Shown here: positions 1 through 7,437 of the stretch, piece by piece | How positions within the stretch are numbered: the stretch's first letter is position 1 | Layout of the letters: every line of letters begins with the position of its first letter | NCBI GenBank assembly: GCA_050633265.1 | Contig: JBOEGE010000005.1 | Span: 645,462 to 709,461, forward strand | DNA: 64,000 nt | Reading direction: 5' to 3' | DNA from: JBLHZY01 sp050633265 | GTDB taxonomy: Bacteria; Pseudomonadota; Alphaproteobacteria; Rhodobacterales; Rhodobacteraceae | Notes under the pieces: model-generated | Databases searched by the model: none | Told to the model about the DNA's origin: nothing | The model's input: the letters and a program-made list of their open reading frames with translations, nothing else | Translations under genes and position numbers: made by a program

Positions 1-111
1 CGCAAGAAACTCGCCCTCCTTCACGCTCAGGTTCACTTCCCGGAGCACTTCGGCGCGCGAAGCCCCATCGCCAAAGCCTTTGAATACATTGTTAAATTCA
101 ATAATGCCCAT
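1..111 (-). CDS. nrtD: Nitrate ABC transporter ATP-binding protein, N-terminal fragment
   Basis: Only the first 37 codons are inside the window; the gene runs off the left edge. The visible start MGIIEFNNVFKGFG is typical of an ABC ATPase first strand, ahead of the Walker A motif, which is not in view. It begins 5 nt after the stop of the nitrate permease gene, so it is almost certainly the energising subunit of that transporter (NrtC/NrtD type, cytoplasmic face of the inner membrane). The function is inferred mainly from the operon. Confidence 0.8.
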   Translation of the reverse strand, partial: MGIIEFNNVFKGFGDGASRAEVLREVNLSVKEGEFLA

Positions 112-116
112 GTCGC

Positions 117-1199
117 TCACCGATTGCTTGAGAAGGTAAAGAACGACTGAATGGCAAACATCAAACGATCCAGAATGAAGCCGATGATCCCGATGGTGAA
201 AACTGCCACCATGATCTTGGCCAGCGATGTAGAAGAGCCGTTTTGGAACTCATCCCAGACGAATTTCCCAAGGCCCGGGTTCTGCGCGAGCATCTCTGCG
301 GCGATCAAAACCATCCAGCCAACACCCAATGAGAGGCGCAGCCCGGTAAAGATCAGCGGCAGGGCCGAAGGCAGCACCAGCTTGGTGATTTTGGTGAAGG
401 TCGAGAGCTTGAGAACCTTGCCGACCGAGATCAAATCTTTGTCGATGCTTGCCACACCAAGCGCTGTGTTGATCAGCGTTGGCCAGAGCGAACAAAGCGT
501 CACTGTGATGGCCGATGTGAGGAACGCCTTGGAGAACATCCCGTCATTGGTGGTGTAAACGGCCGAGATCACCATGGTCACAATCGGCAACCAAGCGAGC
601 GGCGAAACCGGCTTAAATATCTGCACGAGCGGATTGATCGCGGCATTGGCCGTCTTTGAGAGGCCCGAGACGATCCCAAGCGGCACAGCAACCACTGTGG
701 CGATCAAGAAGCCAAAGAAAACCGTTTTGATCGAGGTCCAGATTTGATCGTAATAGGTTGGTTTACCAGTGTAATCGCGAAACTTAACCTGATCTTCTTT
801 GCCTGCGGCGATCAGCTTTTCGTTGCGTGCATCTTGGCGGGCATAAAAGGCTTCGCCCTTCTCACGTTCGCGAAGATGATCCGCATGAAGCACGCCAACC
901 TGCTCCCAAACGGCGGCCGGGCCAGGCACCGCACCAAGCGATGTTTGAACGGTCGGAGCAAGGGACGCCCAAGCGAGCAAGAACAGCCCAATCGCCAGAA
1001 CCGGCACAATAAGCAGCTGCCAAATCTCTTTGACCTGGGCGCGTGGATTATCCCCAGCGGCGGCCTTGAGCATCGGTGTGAGCCAGCTTAGCCCGAGCAC
1101 CCGAAACCAGCCATCGGCCTTGTTGATACGAGTGAAAAGCCGGGCGCGACGTGCTTCGCGGGCGGCTTCTGCGGCAAAATCAGGGTCGACAGTTGTCAT
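117..1199 (-). CDS. nrtB: Nitrate ABC transporter permease
   Basis: A 360-residue inner-membrane permease of the NrtB/SsuC/TauC type. A first membrane segment is seen near residues 60-80, then a hydrophilic insert of about 60 residues, then a block of membrane segments. The cytoplasmic coupling loop lies around SLGVGWMVLIAAEMLA near the C-terminus. The start at 1199 (MTTVDPDFA) has AAGGA 6-7 nt upstream; a longer reading from 1256 has no such site. It lies between the substrate-binding gene nrtA and the ATPase nrtD, in one minus-strand operon controlled by NasST. Substrate nitrate or nitrite is inferred from the neighbours. Confidence 0.9.
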   Translation of the reverse strand: MTTVDPDFAAEAAREARRARLFTRINKADGWFRVLGLSWLTPMLKAAAGDNPRAQVKEIWQLLIVPVLAIGLFLLAWASLAPTVQTSLGAVPGPAAVWEQVGVLHADHLREREKGEAFYARQDARNEKLIAAGKEDQVKFRDYTGKPTYYDQIWTSIKTVFFGFLIATVVAVPLGIVSGLSKTANAAINPLVQIFKPVSPLAWLPIVTMVISAVYTTNDGMFSKAFLTSAITVTLCSLWPTLINTALGVASIDKDLISVGKVLKLSTFTKITKLVLPSALPLIFTGLRLSLGVGWMVLIAAEMLAQNPGLGKFVWDEFQNGSSTSLAKIMVAVFTIGIIGFILDRLMFAIQSFFTFSSNR

Positions 1200-1274
1200 G
1201 TCTTGGTCCTTGGGGATGTGGAAAAGTGATCGGTGAAAGACGAGGCGATGCTGCATGCACCGCCCCGCGTGTGC

Positions 1275-2642
1275 TTAGCCTTTGACTTCATTGCCAACGA
1301 CCGTCTGGCCGCTTTTCAGCCCGATGGGCAGGCTGTCGATATATGCGTTGGGAGCGCGGCCATCATAGGCAATGCCATCAATGATATCGCTGCCCGGTGT
1401 TGGCGCTTTGTAGCCGTCGCTATCCCAAGGGAAATCCGCTTCATTGGCGAGGCCTTCCTCGACAAGCATCTTTGCGGCTTCAAGGTAAATCGCTGGTTTG
1501 TATACGTCTTTTGCGACTTCATCATACCAAGCGTCAGGTTTGGCCTCGGCGATTTGGCCCCAGCGGCGCATCTGTGTGAGATACCAGATTGCATCGGAAT
1601 AGAACGGATATGTCGCGTTGTGGCGGAAGAATGTGTTGAAGTCCGGGACTTCGCGAACATCGCCTTTTTCATACTCAAACGTGCCCGTCATCGAGGCGGC
1701 AATGACTTCAGCATCCGCACCTACATATTCAGAGCGCGCCAAAATCTCGACCGCTTCGGCGCGGTTGGCATTGTCATTTTCATCAAGCCAAATCGCCGCG
1801 CGGATCAGCGCCTTTGTTAGCGCCAGAACTGTATTTGGGTTTTCGTCGGCGAACTCAGCAGAGAGGCCAAAAACCTTTTCAGGGTTGTTCTTCCAAATCT
1901 CGAAATCAGTGATTACCGGCACGCCGATGCCCTTAAACACCGCCGCTTGGTTCCACGGCTCGCCAACGCAATACCCATAGATCGTGCCCGCTTCCATTGT
2001 GGCCGGCATCTGGGGCGGTGGCGTTACAGAGAGAAGAACCTCAGCCGAAATTTGCCCCGACGTATCGCTGGGCGAATAATAGCCCGGCTTGATCCCGCCT
2101 GCAGCAAGCCAGTAGCGCAGCTCGTAATTGTGGGTCGACACAGGGAAAACCATGCCCATGTTGAACGGTTTGCCCTCGTTGCGGAACTGATCAACCACGG
2201 GCTTCAAGGCCGATGCGGAAATCGGGTGAACCGGCTTACCGTCTTCTTGAGCCACATGGGGCTTCATCAGATCCCAGATTTCATTGGAAACGGTGATACC
2301 ATTGCCGTTGAGATCCATCGAGAACGGGGTGACGATATGCGCCTCGGTGCCATATCCAATCGTTGCGGCAATCGGCTGACCGGCAAGCATATGCGCGCCG
2401 TCCAATTCACCATCAATCACCCGGTCCAGAAGCACTTTCCAGTTGGCCTGCGGCTCAAGCGTAACGAAAAGGCCCTCGTCCTCGAAGTAACCCTTTTCAT
2501 AAGCAATCGCGAGCGGCGCCATATCTGTTAGCTTGATGAAGCCAAATGTGAGCTCGTCTTTTTCAACGTCAAGCATCTCGGCCATGGCGGGGGCAGAAAC
2601 CAACATGGTTGTGGCGGTCAGAAGGGCAGTTAGCGTTCTCAT
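1275..2642 (-). CDS. nrtA: Nitrate ABC transporter substrate-binding protein (CmpA/NrtA family)
   Basis: A 455-residue periplasmic nitrate-binding protein. Residues 1-21 form a Sec signal peptide ending SAPAMA. The body starts with the family signature FGFIKLTDMAPLAIAYEKGYF and carries the NrtA/CmpA features GAHMLAGQPIAATIGYG and YCVGEPWNQAAV. Length fits the family (about 430-460). AGGACC lies a few bases ahead of the start. It is the first structural gene of the uptake operon; the 281 bp upstream holds a transcription attenuator (see the leader entries), so expression probably depends on the NasT antiterminator. Confidence 0.93.
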   Translation of the reverse strand: MRTLTALLTATTMLVSAPAMAEMLDVEKDELTFGFIKLTDMAPLAIAYEKGYFEDEGLFVTLEPQANWKVLLDRVIDGELDGAHMLAGQPIAATIGYGTEAHIVTPFSMDLNGNGITVSNEIWDLMKPHVAQEDGKPVHPISASALKPVVDQFRNEGKPFNMGMVFPVSTHNYELRYWLAAGGIKPGYYSPSDTSGQISAEVLLSVTPPPQMPATMEAGTIYGYCVGEPWNQAAVFKGIGVPVITDFEIWKNNPEKVFGLSAEFADENPNTVLALTKALIRAAIWLDENDNANRAEAVEILARSEYVGADAEVIAASMTGTFEYEKGDVREVPDFNTFFRHNATYPFYSDAIWYLTQMRRWGQIAEAKPDAWYDEVAKDVYKPAIYLEAAKMLVEEGLANEADFPWDSDGYKAPTPGSDIIDGIAYDGRAPNAYIDSLPIGLKSGQTVVGNEVKG

Positions 2643-2689
2643 ATCTCGGTCCTTTGTTCATCTGCGCGCCTTGGGGCTGGGAGGAGCCC

Positions 2690-2751
2690 AAAAACGCAAA
2701 AAGCCGCCGACCAATGCGTGCCAAAAACCTGGCGTCGCGTGGTCGAGCGGC
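2690..2751 (-). terminator. Intrinsic terminator/attenuator in the nrtA leader
   Basis: Read on the minus strand, GCCGCtCGACCA (2751-2740) pairs with TGGTCGGCGGC (2713-2703), 11 base pairs with one bulged T, and is followed at once by TTTTTGCGTTTTT. The large loop contains its own small hairpin (GCCA/TGGC). This is a Rho-independent terminator placed about 50 nt ahead of nrtA and after nasS, so transcripts entering from upstream would stop unless antiterminated. Confidence 0.8.
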
Positions 2752-2763
2752 TGTGCTCGGATT

Positions 2764-2811
2764 GCCCAGACATTGGGCGGAATTTCGTTAAAATCACACG
2801 CCATTGTGCGA
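2764..2811 (-). promoter_or_regulatory. ANTAR-type tandem hairpins (NasT antiterminator target)
   Basis: On the minus strand, hairpin one (2811-2794) is TCGCAC, hexaloop AATGGC, GTGTGA: a six-pair stem and a six-base loop with A at position 1 and G at position 4, the pattern recognised by ANTAR proteins. Hairpin two (2778-2764) has stem GCCC/GGGC with loop bases AATGTC(T), again A1 and G4 though the loop is one base longer or closes to five. The hairpins are 15 nt apart and sit just 5' of the terminator. NasT upstream carries an ANTAR domain, which makes this its likely target. Hairpin two is not a perfect consensus. Confidence 0.72.
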
Positions 2812-2884
2812 TCTGTAATGCTGTGATGCCCGCGCAGCTCTCTAAGGGCAATGCTCAAAGGGCAGGTTTTTGCGTTTTTTGCAG

Positions 2885-2910
2885 ATGCAGCAATTAGGAC
2901 AGCGCTGCAT
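2885..2910. repeat. Inverted repeat after nasS
   Basis: ATGCAGC (2885-2891) and GCTGCAT (2904-2910) form a perfect 7-bp inverted repeat separated by 12 nt, between the nasS stop and the antiterminator hairpins. It may be an operator or an RNA hairpin of the nrt leader; nothing further can be decided from sequence. Confidence 0.35.
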
Positions 2911-2923
2911 GCCTATTTTTTAA

Positions 2924-4102
2924 TCACTCCGTGAAATCTGGATCAAAAATGCGGCCATCAAAGAACGCATCCGGGCGCAAAATCAGCCTGCCTGATTCTG
3001 AAGCAACAGCCGTTGGTGCGCTCAAAGCCCCCTCCAGCTTTTGTGAAGCCCCGGGCAATTCCGCCCCAACATCGCGCAGATTCGCACGGTACAGATCAGG
3101 GCGAAACACCGCGCGCGCCTTGTCCATCGCGCCAGCCCGTTCAAGCCCAGCACGGCGCGCCAATTGCCCACCAATCCAAGCGGCTTGCGAGCGCCAGGGG
3201 AAATTCGACGCGCCTGCAAAGAATTCCATATTGCTCGGCCCCAGGCGCATATCCCCCTGCTGGGAAATGATCATCCGCCCGGTCAGCGAACGTTCGATTA
3301 TCTCGGAATTCACATTGATATAGGCCTCACGCGCAAGGATATCCGCAGCAGTGGTGAGGTTCTTTGGATCACCAAGCCAACGCGCCGCGCGCCAAACCGA
3401 ACGCATCAAACGGCCGGTCAGCTCTGGCTCTTCCTCTGCCCAATCATGGCGCACAGCAAGAACCTTTTCGGGCGCAAATTTCCAGATCGCCGCAGTCGGC
3501 AGCAGCAATTCCCCGACCCCCTGATCCACAACAATCGAGCCCCAAGGCGCCCCAACGCAAAAGGCATCAATCTCGCCCGCGGCCATCGCATCCGCCATCA
3601 AGGGCGGCGGAATGATCCGCACATCAATGGATTGCGGCGCAGAAAAGCCAAGCGCATCAAGCCAATAGTACAAAAGCTCCGCATGCATCGAAAATGGAAA
3701 CGGCACAGCAATCCGAGGCCGCCCGCCTGCCGCCGCAATAAGCGCCCGCCCCGCGCCGGCCGCATCGTCAAAATCAAACCCATAGCCATCCGCGCGCATC
3801 TTTGCCGCCAGCTCATTTGAGACCCCAACGACATTGCCATTCATCGAAAGCACCATCAGCGCATCAAGCTTCAAGGGCATCCCACCAAGCCCAAGCGCCA
3901 TGGCAATCGGGATCGGCGCGAGCATATGCGCCGCCTCGATCTGCCCCAAAACCAACATATCGCGCAACGTCGACCAAGACGGCGCGCGCTTAAGATCAAG
4001 CGCCAACCCCTCTTCGCGCGCAAAGCCTAGCTCATGGGCAATCACCAAGGGCGCGGCATCCACAAGCGGAATAAACCCAATGCCAAGCGCTGCCCCCTTC
4101 AT
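2924..4102 (-). CDS. nasS: Nitrate/nitrite sensor NasS (cytoplasmic NrtA-like protein)
   Basis: A 392-residue NrtA/CmpA-fold protein without a signal peptide: it starts directly with GAALGIGFIPLVDAAPLVIA, and so should be cytoplasmic. It keeps the ligand-fold motifs EAAHMLAPIPIAMALGLGG and AFCVGAPWGSIVVDQG. In known NasS-NasT systems NasS holds NasT inactive until nitrate or nitrite binds. Its ATG overlaps the nasT stop in an ATGA, so the two are translationally coupled, as expected for a sensor/antiterminator pair. It is shorter than NrtA (455) and lacks the secretion signal, which separates the two roles. Confidence 0.9.
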   Translation of the reverse strand: MKGAALGIGFIPLVDAAPLVIAHELGFAREEGLALDLKRAPSWSTLRDMLVLGQIEAAHMLAPIPIAMALGLGGMPLKLDALMVLSMNGNVVGVSNELAAKMRADGYGFDFDDAAGAGRALIAAAGGRPRIAVPFPFSMHAELLYYWLDALGFSAPQSIDVRIIPPPLMADAMAAGEIDAFCVGAPWGSIVVDQGVGELLLPTAAIWKFAPEKVLAVRHDWAEEEPELTGRLMRSVWRAARWLGDPKNLTTAADILAREAYINVNSEIIERSLTGRMIISQQGDMRLGPSNMEFFAGASNFPWRSQAAWIGGQLARRAGLERAGAMDKARAVFRPDLYRANLRDVGAELPGASQKLEGALSAPTAVASESGRLILRPDAFFDGRIFDPDFTE

Positions 4103-4683
4103 GAAAGAAGCCCCGCCGCCGTGACCAAAGCCGAGGCCACTTCCGCAACCTTGCGCCCTTGATCCATCGCCGTTTTGCGCAGCAAAGCATAGGCCTCATC
4201 CTCGCCCACGCCGCGCGCTTTCATCAAAATACCCTTAGCGCGATCAATCACTTTGCGCTCTTCAAGAGCAAGCTTTGTCGTCTCAAGCTCAAGGCGCATC
4301 CGCTGAAACATATGAAAGCGAGCAATCGCAGCATCCATGATCGGCTTGATCCGATCCGCCCGCAGCCCGTCAACAACATAAGCCGAAACCCCCGCCTCAA
4401 TCGCCGCCTTGGTCAGCCCATCAACCGAGCGATCAACAAAGATCGCAACTGGGCGCTCCATCGGAGAGGAGGCCAGCGTCAGCTCTTCCAACATATCGCG
4501 CGATGGGCTTGCCACATCGACCAAAACAACATCCGGGTTACGCTCGGAAATCCGCCGCGCAAGGCCGCTTTCTTCGGCCACCACATGAATATCGTAATCC
4601 CCCGCTTCGCGCAGACTATCCACAATAAGATGCGCGCGCTCGCGGTCCTTTTCGACAACGACGATAGAAAGATTCTTTGGCAT
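4099..4683 (-). CDS. nasT: NasT: receiver-ANTAR transcription antiterminator
   Basis: A 194-residue two-domain regulator. Residues 1-120 form a response-regulator-like receiver (LSIVVVEKDRERA at the start, DVVLVDVASPS at the phosphoacceptor strand). The C-terminal ANTAR domain contains ERKVIDRAKGILMKARGVGE followed by AYALLRKTAMDQGRKVAEVA, the three-helix RNA-binding signature. It should bind the hairpins at 2764-2811 and allow read-through into nrtABD. The ATG at 4683 is preferred; a TTG three codons upstream (4692) is in frame, and neither has a strong ribosome site. It ends in an ATGA overlap with nasS. Confidence 0.92.
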   Translation of the reverse strand: MPKNLSIVVVEKDRERAHLIVDSLREAGDYDIHVVAEESGLARRISERNPDVVLVDVASPSRDMLEELTLASSPMERPVAIFVDRSVDGLTKAAIEAGVSAYVVDGLRADRIKPIMDAAIARFHMFQRMRLELETTKLALEERKVIDRAKGILMKARGVGEDEAYALLRKTAMDQGRKVAEVASALVTAAGLLS

Positions 4684-4713
4684 GAGGCTCAATTTTCAGG
4701 CGGGCAAAGCGCG

Positions 4714-4751
4714 CCGCGGGGATCACCGTATTGGTGGATTTAACCCCGCGG
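4714..4751. promoter_or_regulatory. Perfect 8-bp inverted repeat upstream of nasT
   Basis: CCGCGGGG (4714-4721) and CCCCGCGG (4744-4751) are perfect complements, and inside them ATCACC and GGTGGAT can pair again, giving a long nested stem. It lies about 30 bp ahead of the nasT start, so it is either a regulatory stem in the nasTS leader or an operator. Confidence 0.45.
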
Positions 4752-4820
4752 ATTCGCAACAAACCCGCCGCACCACAGCCCCAAAGGCGCGATCAAACTG
4801 CGCAGTTGCTCAAATACCGC

Positions 4821-4849
4821 GCCGCACGCCTAAAAAATAGGCGCGCGGC
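4821..4849 (-). terminator. Hairpin after the sugar ABC operon
   Basis: GCCGCACGCCTA (4821-4832) faces TAGGCGCGCGGC (4838-4849) with a single A/C mismatch, about 5 nt after the stop of the ABC ATPase gene. There is no T-run after the stem, so it is a probable but not classical terminator separating the sugar operon from nasT. Confidence 0.45.
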
Positions 4850-4855
4850 AATTCT

Positions 4856-6373
4856 CTAGTGAACAGAGGCAAACATAATCGCTTCCGGCGTAGCCTCTTT
4901 GGGCGAGAACTCTTCGACAATCCGCCCCTGACGGCACACCAGGATACGATCCGAAACGGCCAAAATCTCGGGCAGGTAAGACGAGATCACCACAACCGGA
5001 ATGCCCTCATCCGCCAGCTTGTTGATCAGCGCATGAATTTCGGCAATCGCGCCCACATCAACCCCGCGTGTTGGCTCATCAAAGATGATCAGCTTGGGCT
5101 GCTGAACCAGAGATTTCGCGATCACAACCTTCTGCTGATTGCCGCCCGAAAGCTCGATGGTTTTGGCATCTGTATTGAGCTGGCGCATCTGCAAAGTCTT
5201 GCCCCACTCATCCGCCAATTGCTTCATCTGCGTCAAGTTCACAATCGCCGTTGAGCCGGAATTTCCGGCCAGATAGCCATTATAAATGTTTTCCGCCACA
5301 GACATGGTTTCAAAGAATCCCTCGCTCTTGCGATCCTCTGTGACATAGACAATCCCGTCCTTGATCGCTTGGCGCGGAACCCGGTAACGCACGGATTTAT
5401 CTTGGAATTTAACCTCGCCGCCGTGAAACAGATTGCGCTTAAACACGCCGGCAACGATCTTGGCCGTCTCTGTGCGCCCCGATCCGATCAGCCCGAAAAT
5501 GCCTGTCACCTGCCCCTCAAAGATCGAGAAGGAATTGTTGCGCACGGCCTTTTGCATCGACAGGTTTTCAACCGAAAGCGCGCGCGCGCCAGCTTTGCGC
5601 AAGGGCCGCAGATGGGCCGCATCGCCATAAAGCTCATCGCTCAATTGGCGGCCAACCATCGCCCCGATAATGCTGTCACGATCAAAATTGCCCGCGTCAT
5701 CCGTGATCACATGATTGCCATCGCGCAGGATGGTGATCCGGTCGGCCTTTGAGACCGCCTCTTCCAAAGCATGGGTGATAAAGACGATCCCAACTCCGCG
5801 CTCTTTGAGGCGATCCAGGAGCAGGAAAAAGTGATGCTTTTCTTCGGGTGTCAGCGTCGCGGTCGGCTCATCAAAAATGATCACACGGGCCTTTTGGATC
5901 ACCGCGCGCGCGATCTCAACCATCTGCTTTTGCGCCGCACCAAGTGAGGAAACCAACATCGCCGGATCAACGCCGAAATTGAGCTGCTGAAGGAATTGCT
6001 GCGCACCAATATAAAGCCCGCGCAGCCGGTTAAAGAATTTCTCGTTTCCGAGATAAAGATTTTGCGCGACCGTGAGCGAGGGCACAAGCGAGGTCTCCTG
6101 ATAGACCATCGCAACCCCGCATTCGAGCGCATCCGCCGGGCGGGAAAAGCGCACTGGCTTGCCCTCAAAAACCACCTCACCCGAGGTCTGCTCAACCGCG
6201 CCGGCAAGCACTTTGCACAGGGTCGATTTGCCAGCGCCATTCTCGCCCAAAAGCGCATGGATTTCACCGGGGCGCACATCAAAATCAATGTTGCTAACGG
6301 CCTTAACCCCCCGATATTCCTTGGTAATGGACTTTGCAGCAATCAATACATCTGTGTTCATATCGGCGCTCAT
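4856..6373 (-). CDS. Sugar-type ABC transporter double ATPase (RbsA/MglA family)
   Basis: A 505-residue protein with two tandem ABC domains. The first has Walker A GENGAGKST and Walker B VIIFDEPTATLTPEEK; the second has the degenerate P-loop GLIGSGRTE typical of RbsA-type second domains, signature LSGGNQQKVVIAKSL and Walker B LIIFDEPTRGVDVG. It energises the two RbsC-like permeases encoded upstream. The ATG at 6373 overlaps the stop of the preceding gene (ATGA), which decides the start over the longer reading from 6406. It is the last gene of the operon. The transported sugar is unknown; the propeller genes suggest a lactone or a compound oxidised to one. Confidence 0.92.
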   Translation of the reverse strand: MSADMNTDVLIAAKSITKEYRGVKAVSNIDFDVRPGEIHALLGENGAGKSTLCKVLAGAVEQTSGEVVFEGKPVRFSRPADALECGVAMVYQETSLVPSLTVAQNLYLGNEKFFNRLRGLYIGAQQFLQQLNFGVDPAMLVSSLGAAQKQMVEIARAVIQKARVIIFDEPTATLTPEEKHHFFLLLDRLKERGVGIVFITHALEEAVSKADRITILRDGNHVITDDAGNFDRDSIIGAMVGRQLSDELYGDAAHLRPLRKAGARALSVENLSMQKAVRNNSFSIFEGQVTGIFGLIGSGRTETAKIVAGVFKRNLFHGGEVKFQDKSVRYRVPRQAIKDGIVYVTEDRKSEGFFETMSVAENIYNGYLAGNSGSTAIVNLTQMKQLADEWGKTLQMRQLNTDAKTIELSGGNQQKVVIAKSLVQQPKLIIFDEPTRGVDVGAIAEIHALINKLADEGIPVVVISSYLPEILAVSDRILVCRQGRIVEEFSPKEATPEAIMFASVH

Positions 6374-7437
6374 ACCTGTGCCTCCAGCGTAACTTGCGCG
6401 ATGCATCCATCGCCTTTCGCGCTAAAGATCAGCGCGCCGTTCTGCTCAATGCAAGAGGTCACACCATGGCGCGCCCCATCTGCGCGGCTCTGAAAACTGC
6501 GCACCGGAACAAAGGCCTCATCAAGGCCTATGATCATCCCGAAAGAGCGCATAGGCGCCCATGGTTTGAGCACGCCAAGCTGCTTCACCCCGCCTGCTTG
6601 AAGCGGTTCAAGAAAGGTTTTCCCCGAACGCAAACAAGGCGCGATCCAGTATTCCGGCTCAATATCCGTCAGCATCTGGGCGCGGTAGGCATCCTCGTGC
6701 AGGACAAATTCCAAGAGCTGCGAGCGCGGCGCAAACAGCGAAAGCCAATAGCCCTCGCCCCCCGCCACCAAACGCGCCGGATAGCCCGGAAGATTGCTCA
6801 AAACCTCAACCAAGCCCCCCCCGGAAAGCGGGATACGCACCAGCCGCGAGCGCCAGCTTTCCGCCACGATCAGATCATCACCTGCGCGAACAAGCCCCGC
6901 AGGCCAAGCCAGCCCAGAGGCGATTTGATCCGCATCGCCCGTGCTCAACCTGATCCGCCAAAGCGCACCGGAGCGGCGTTTTTCAAGCAGGTCGCGCTGC
7001 CAATCTGCATTGGTGTTATGGGCCGAGCCATTGGCGATGATCAGCGTATCATCATCAAGGGCAAGCGCCGCCGTGGGGCAGCTGATCGTTGTTGGCAAGA
7101 CCATCGGTTGGGTCGCTTTGGAGCCCTGCAACAAATGCAGACTGCGATCCTCCAGCCCAACAAGCGCCGCACCAGAGGGCATATCCGCGATAAAGGCCAC
7201 ATCCGCATTGAAACGGTGCAACAGCTCGTCCGTTTCGACCCGGTAAACATCCCTGCCCGCCGAGTAGATCAGCCCGCTCTTCGTCATCGCAAGATTATCG
7301 GCTTGCGCACGCGTTTGAAGCGGCGCCGCGCTATCAAGCCCGGTATTGGGGCGAAAAGCGCCATCCAAAGCCGGGACAGTAATCGCCCGCGCACCCCGCC
7401 CAAAGACACCATCAAAGAAGTTGGAAAGGAAGCTCAT
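6370..7437 (-). CDS. SMP-30/strictosidine synthase-like beta-propeller, ligand residues degenerate
   Basis: A 355-residue protein resembling the C-terminal half of its upstream neighbour, so probably a six-bladed beta-propeller of the SMP-30/gluconolactonase/strictosidine synthase group. Alignable segments are DDLIVAESWRSRLVRIPL and NLPGYPARLVAGGEGYWLSL. Where the neighbour has FPNGI and FPDNI, which carry the family's metal-site Asn and Asp, this protein has WPAGL and YPARL, so it may not be catalytic and could bind or sense the substrate. There is no signal peptide, so it is likely cytoplasmic. ATG at 7437 overlaps the upstream stop in an ATGA, and its own stop overlaps the ATPase start. 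Confidence 0.75.
   Translation of the reverse strand: MSFLSNFFDGVFGRGARAITVPALDGAFRPNTGLDSAAPLQTRAQADNLAMTKSGLIYSAGRDVYRVETDELLHRFNADVAFIADMPSGAALVGLEDRSLHLLQGSKATQPMVLPTTISCPTAALALDDDTLIIANGSAHNTNADWQRDLLEKRRSGALWRIRLSTGDADQIASGLAWPAGLVRAGDDLIVAESWRSRLVRIPLSGGGLVEVLSNLPGYPARLVAGGEGYWLSLFAPRSQLLEFVLHEDAYRAQMLTDIEPEYWIAPCLRSGKTFLEPLQAGGVKQLGVLKPWAPMRSFGMIIGLDEAFVPVRSFQSRADGARHGVTSCIEQNGALIFSAKGDGCIAQVTLEAQV

Noticed and set aside
2880..2923. Sigma-54 promoter before nrtA
   Set aside because: GG and GC dinucleotides occur, but not with the fixed 10-bp spacing; TGGCAC at the terminator loop also lacks a TTGC partner.
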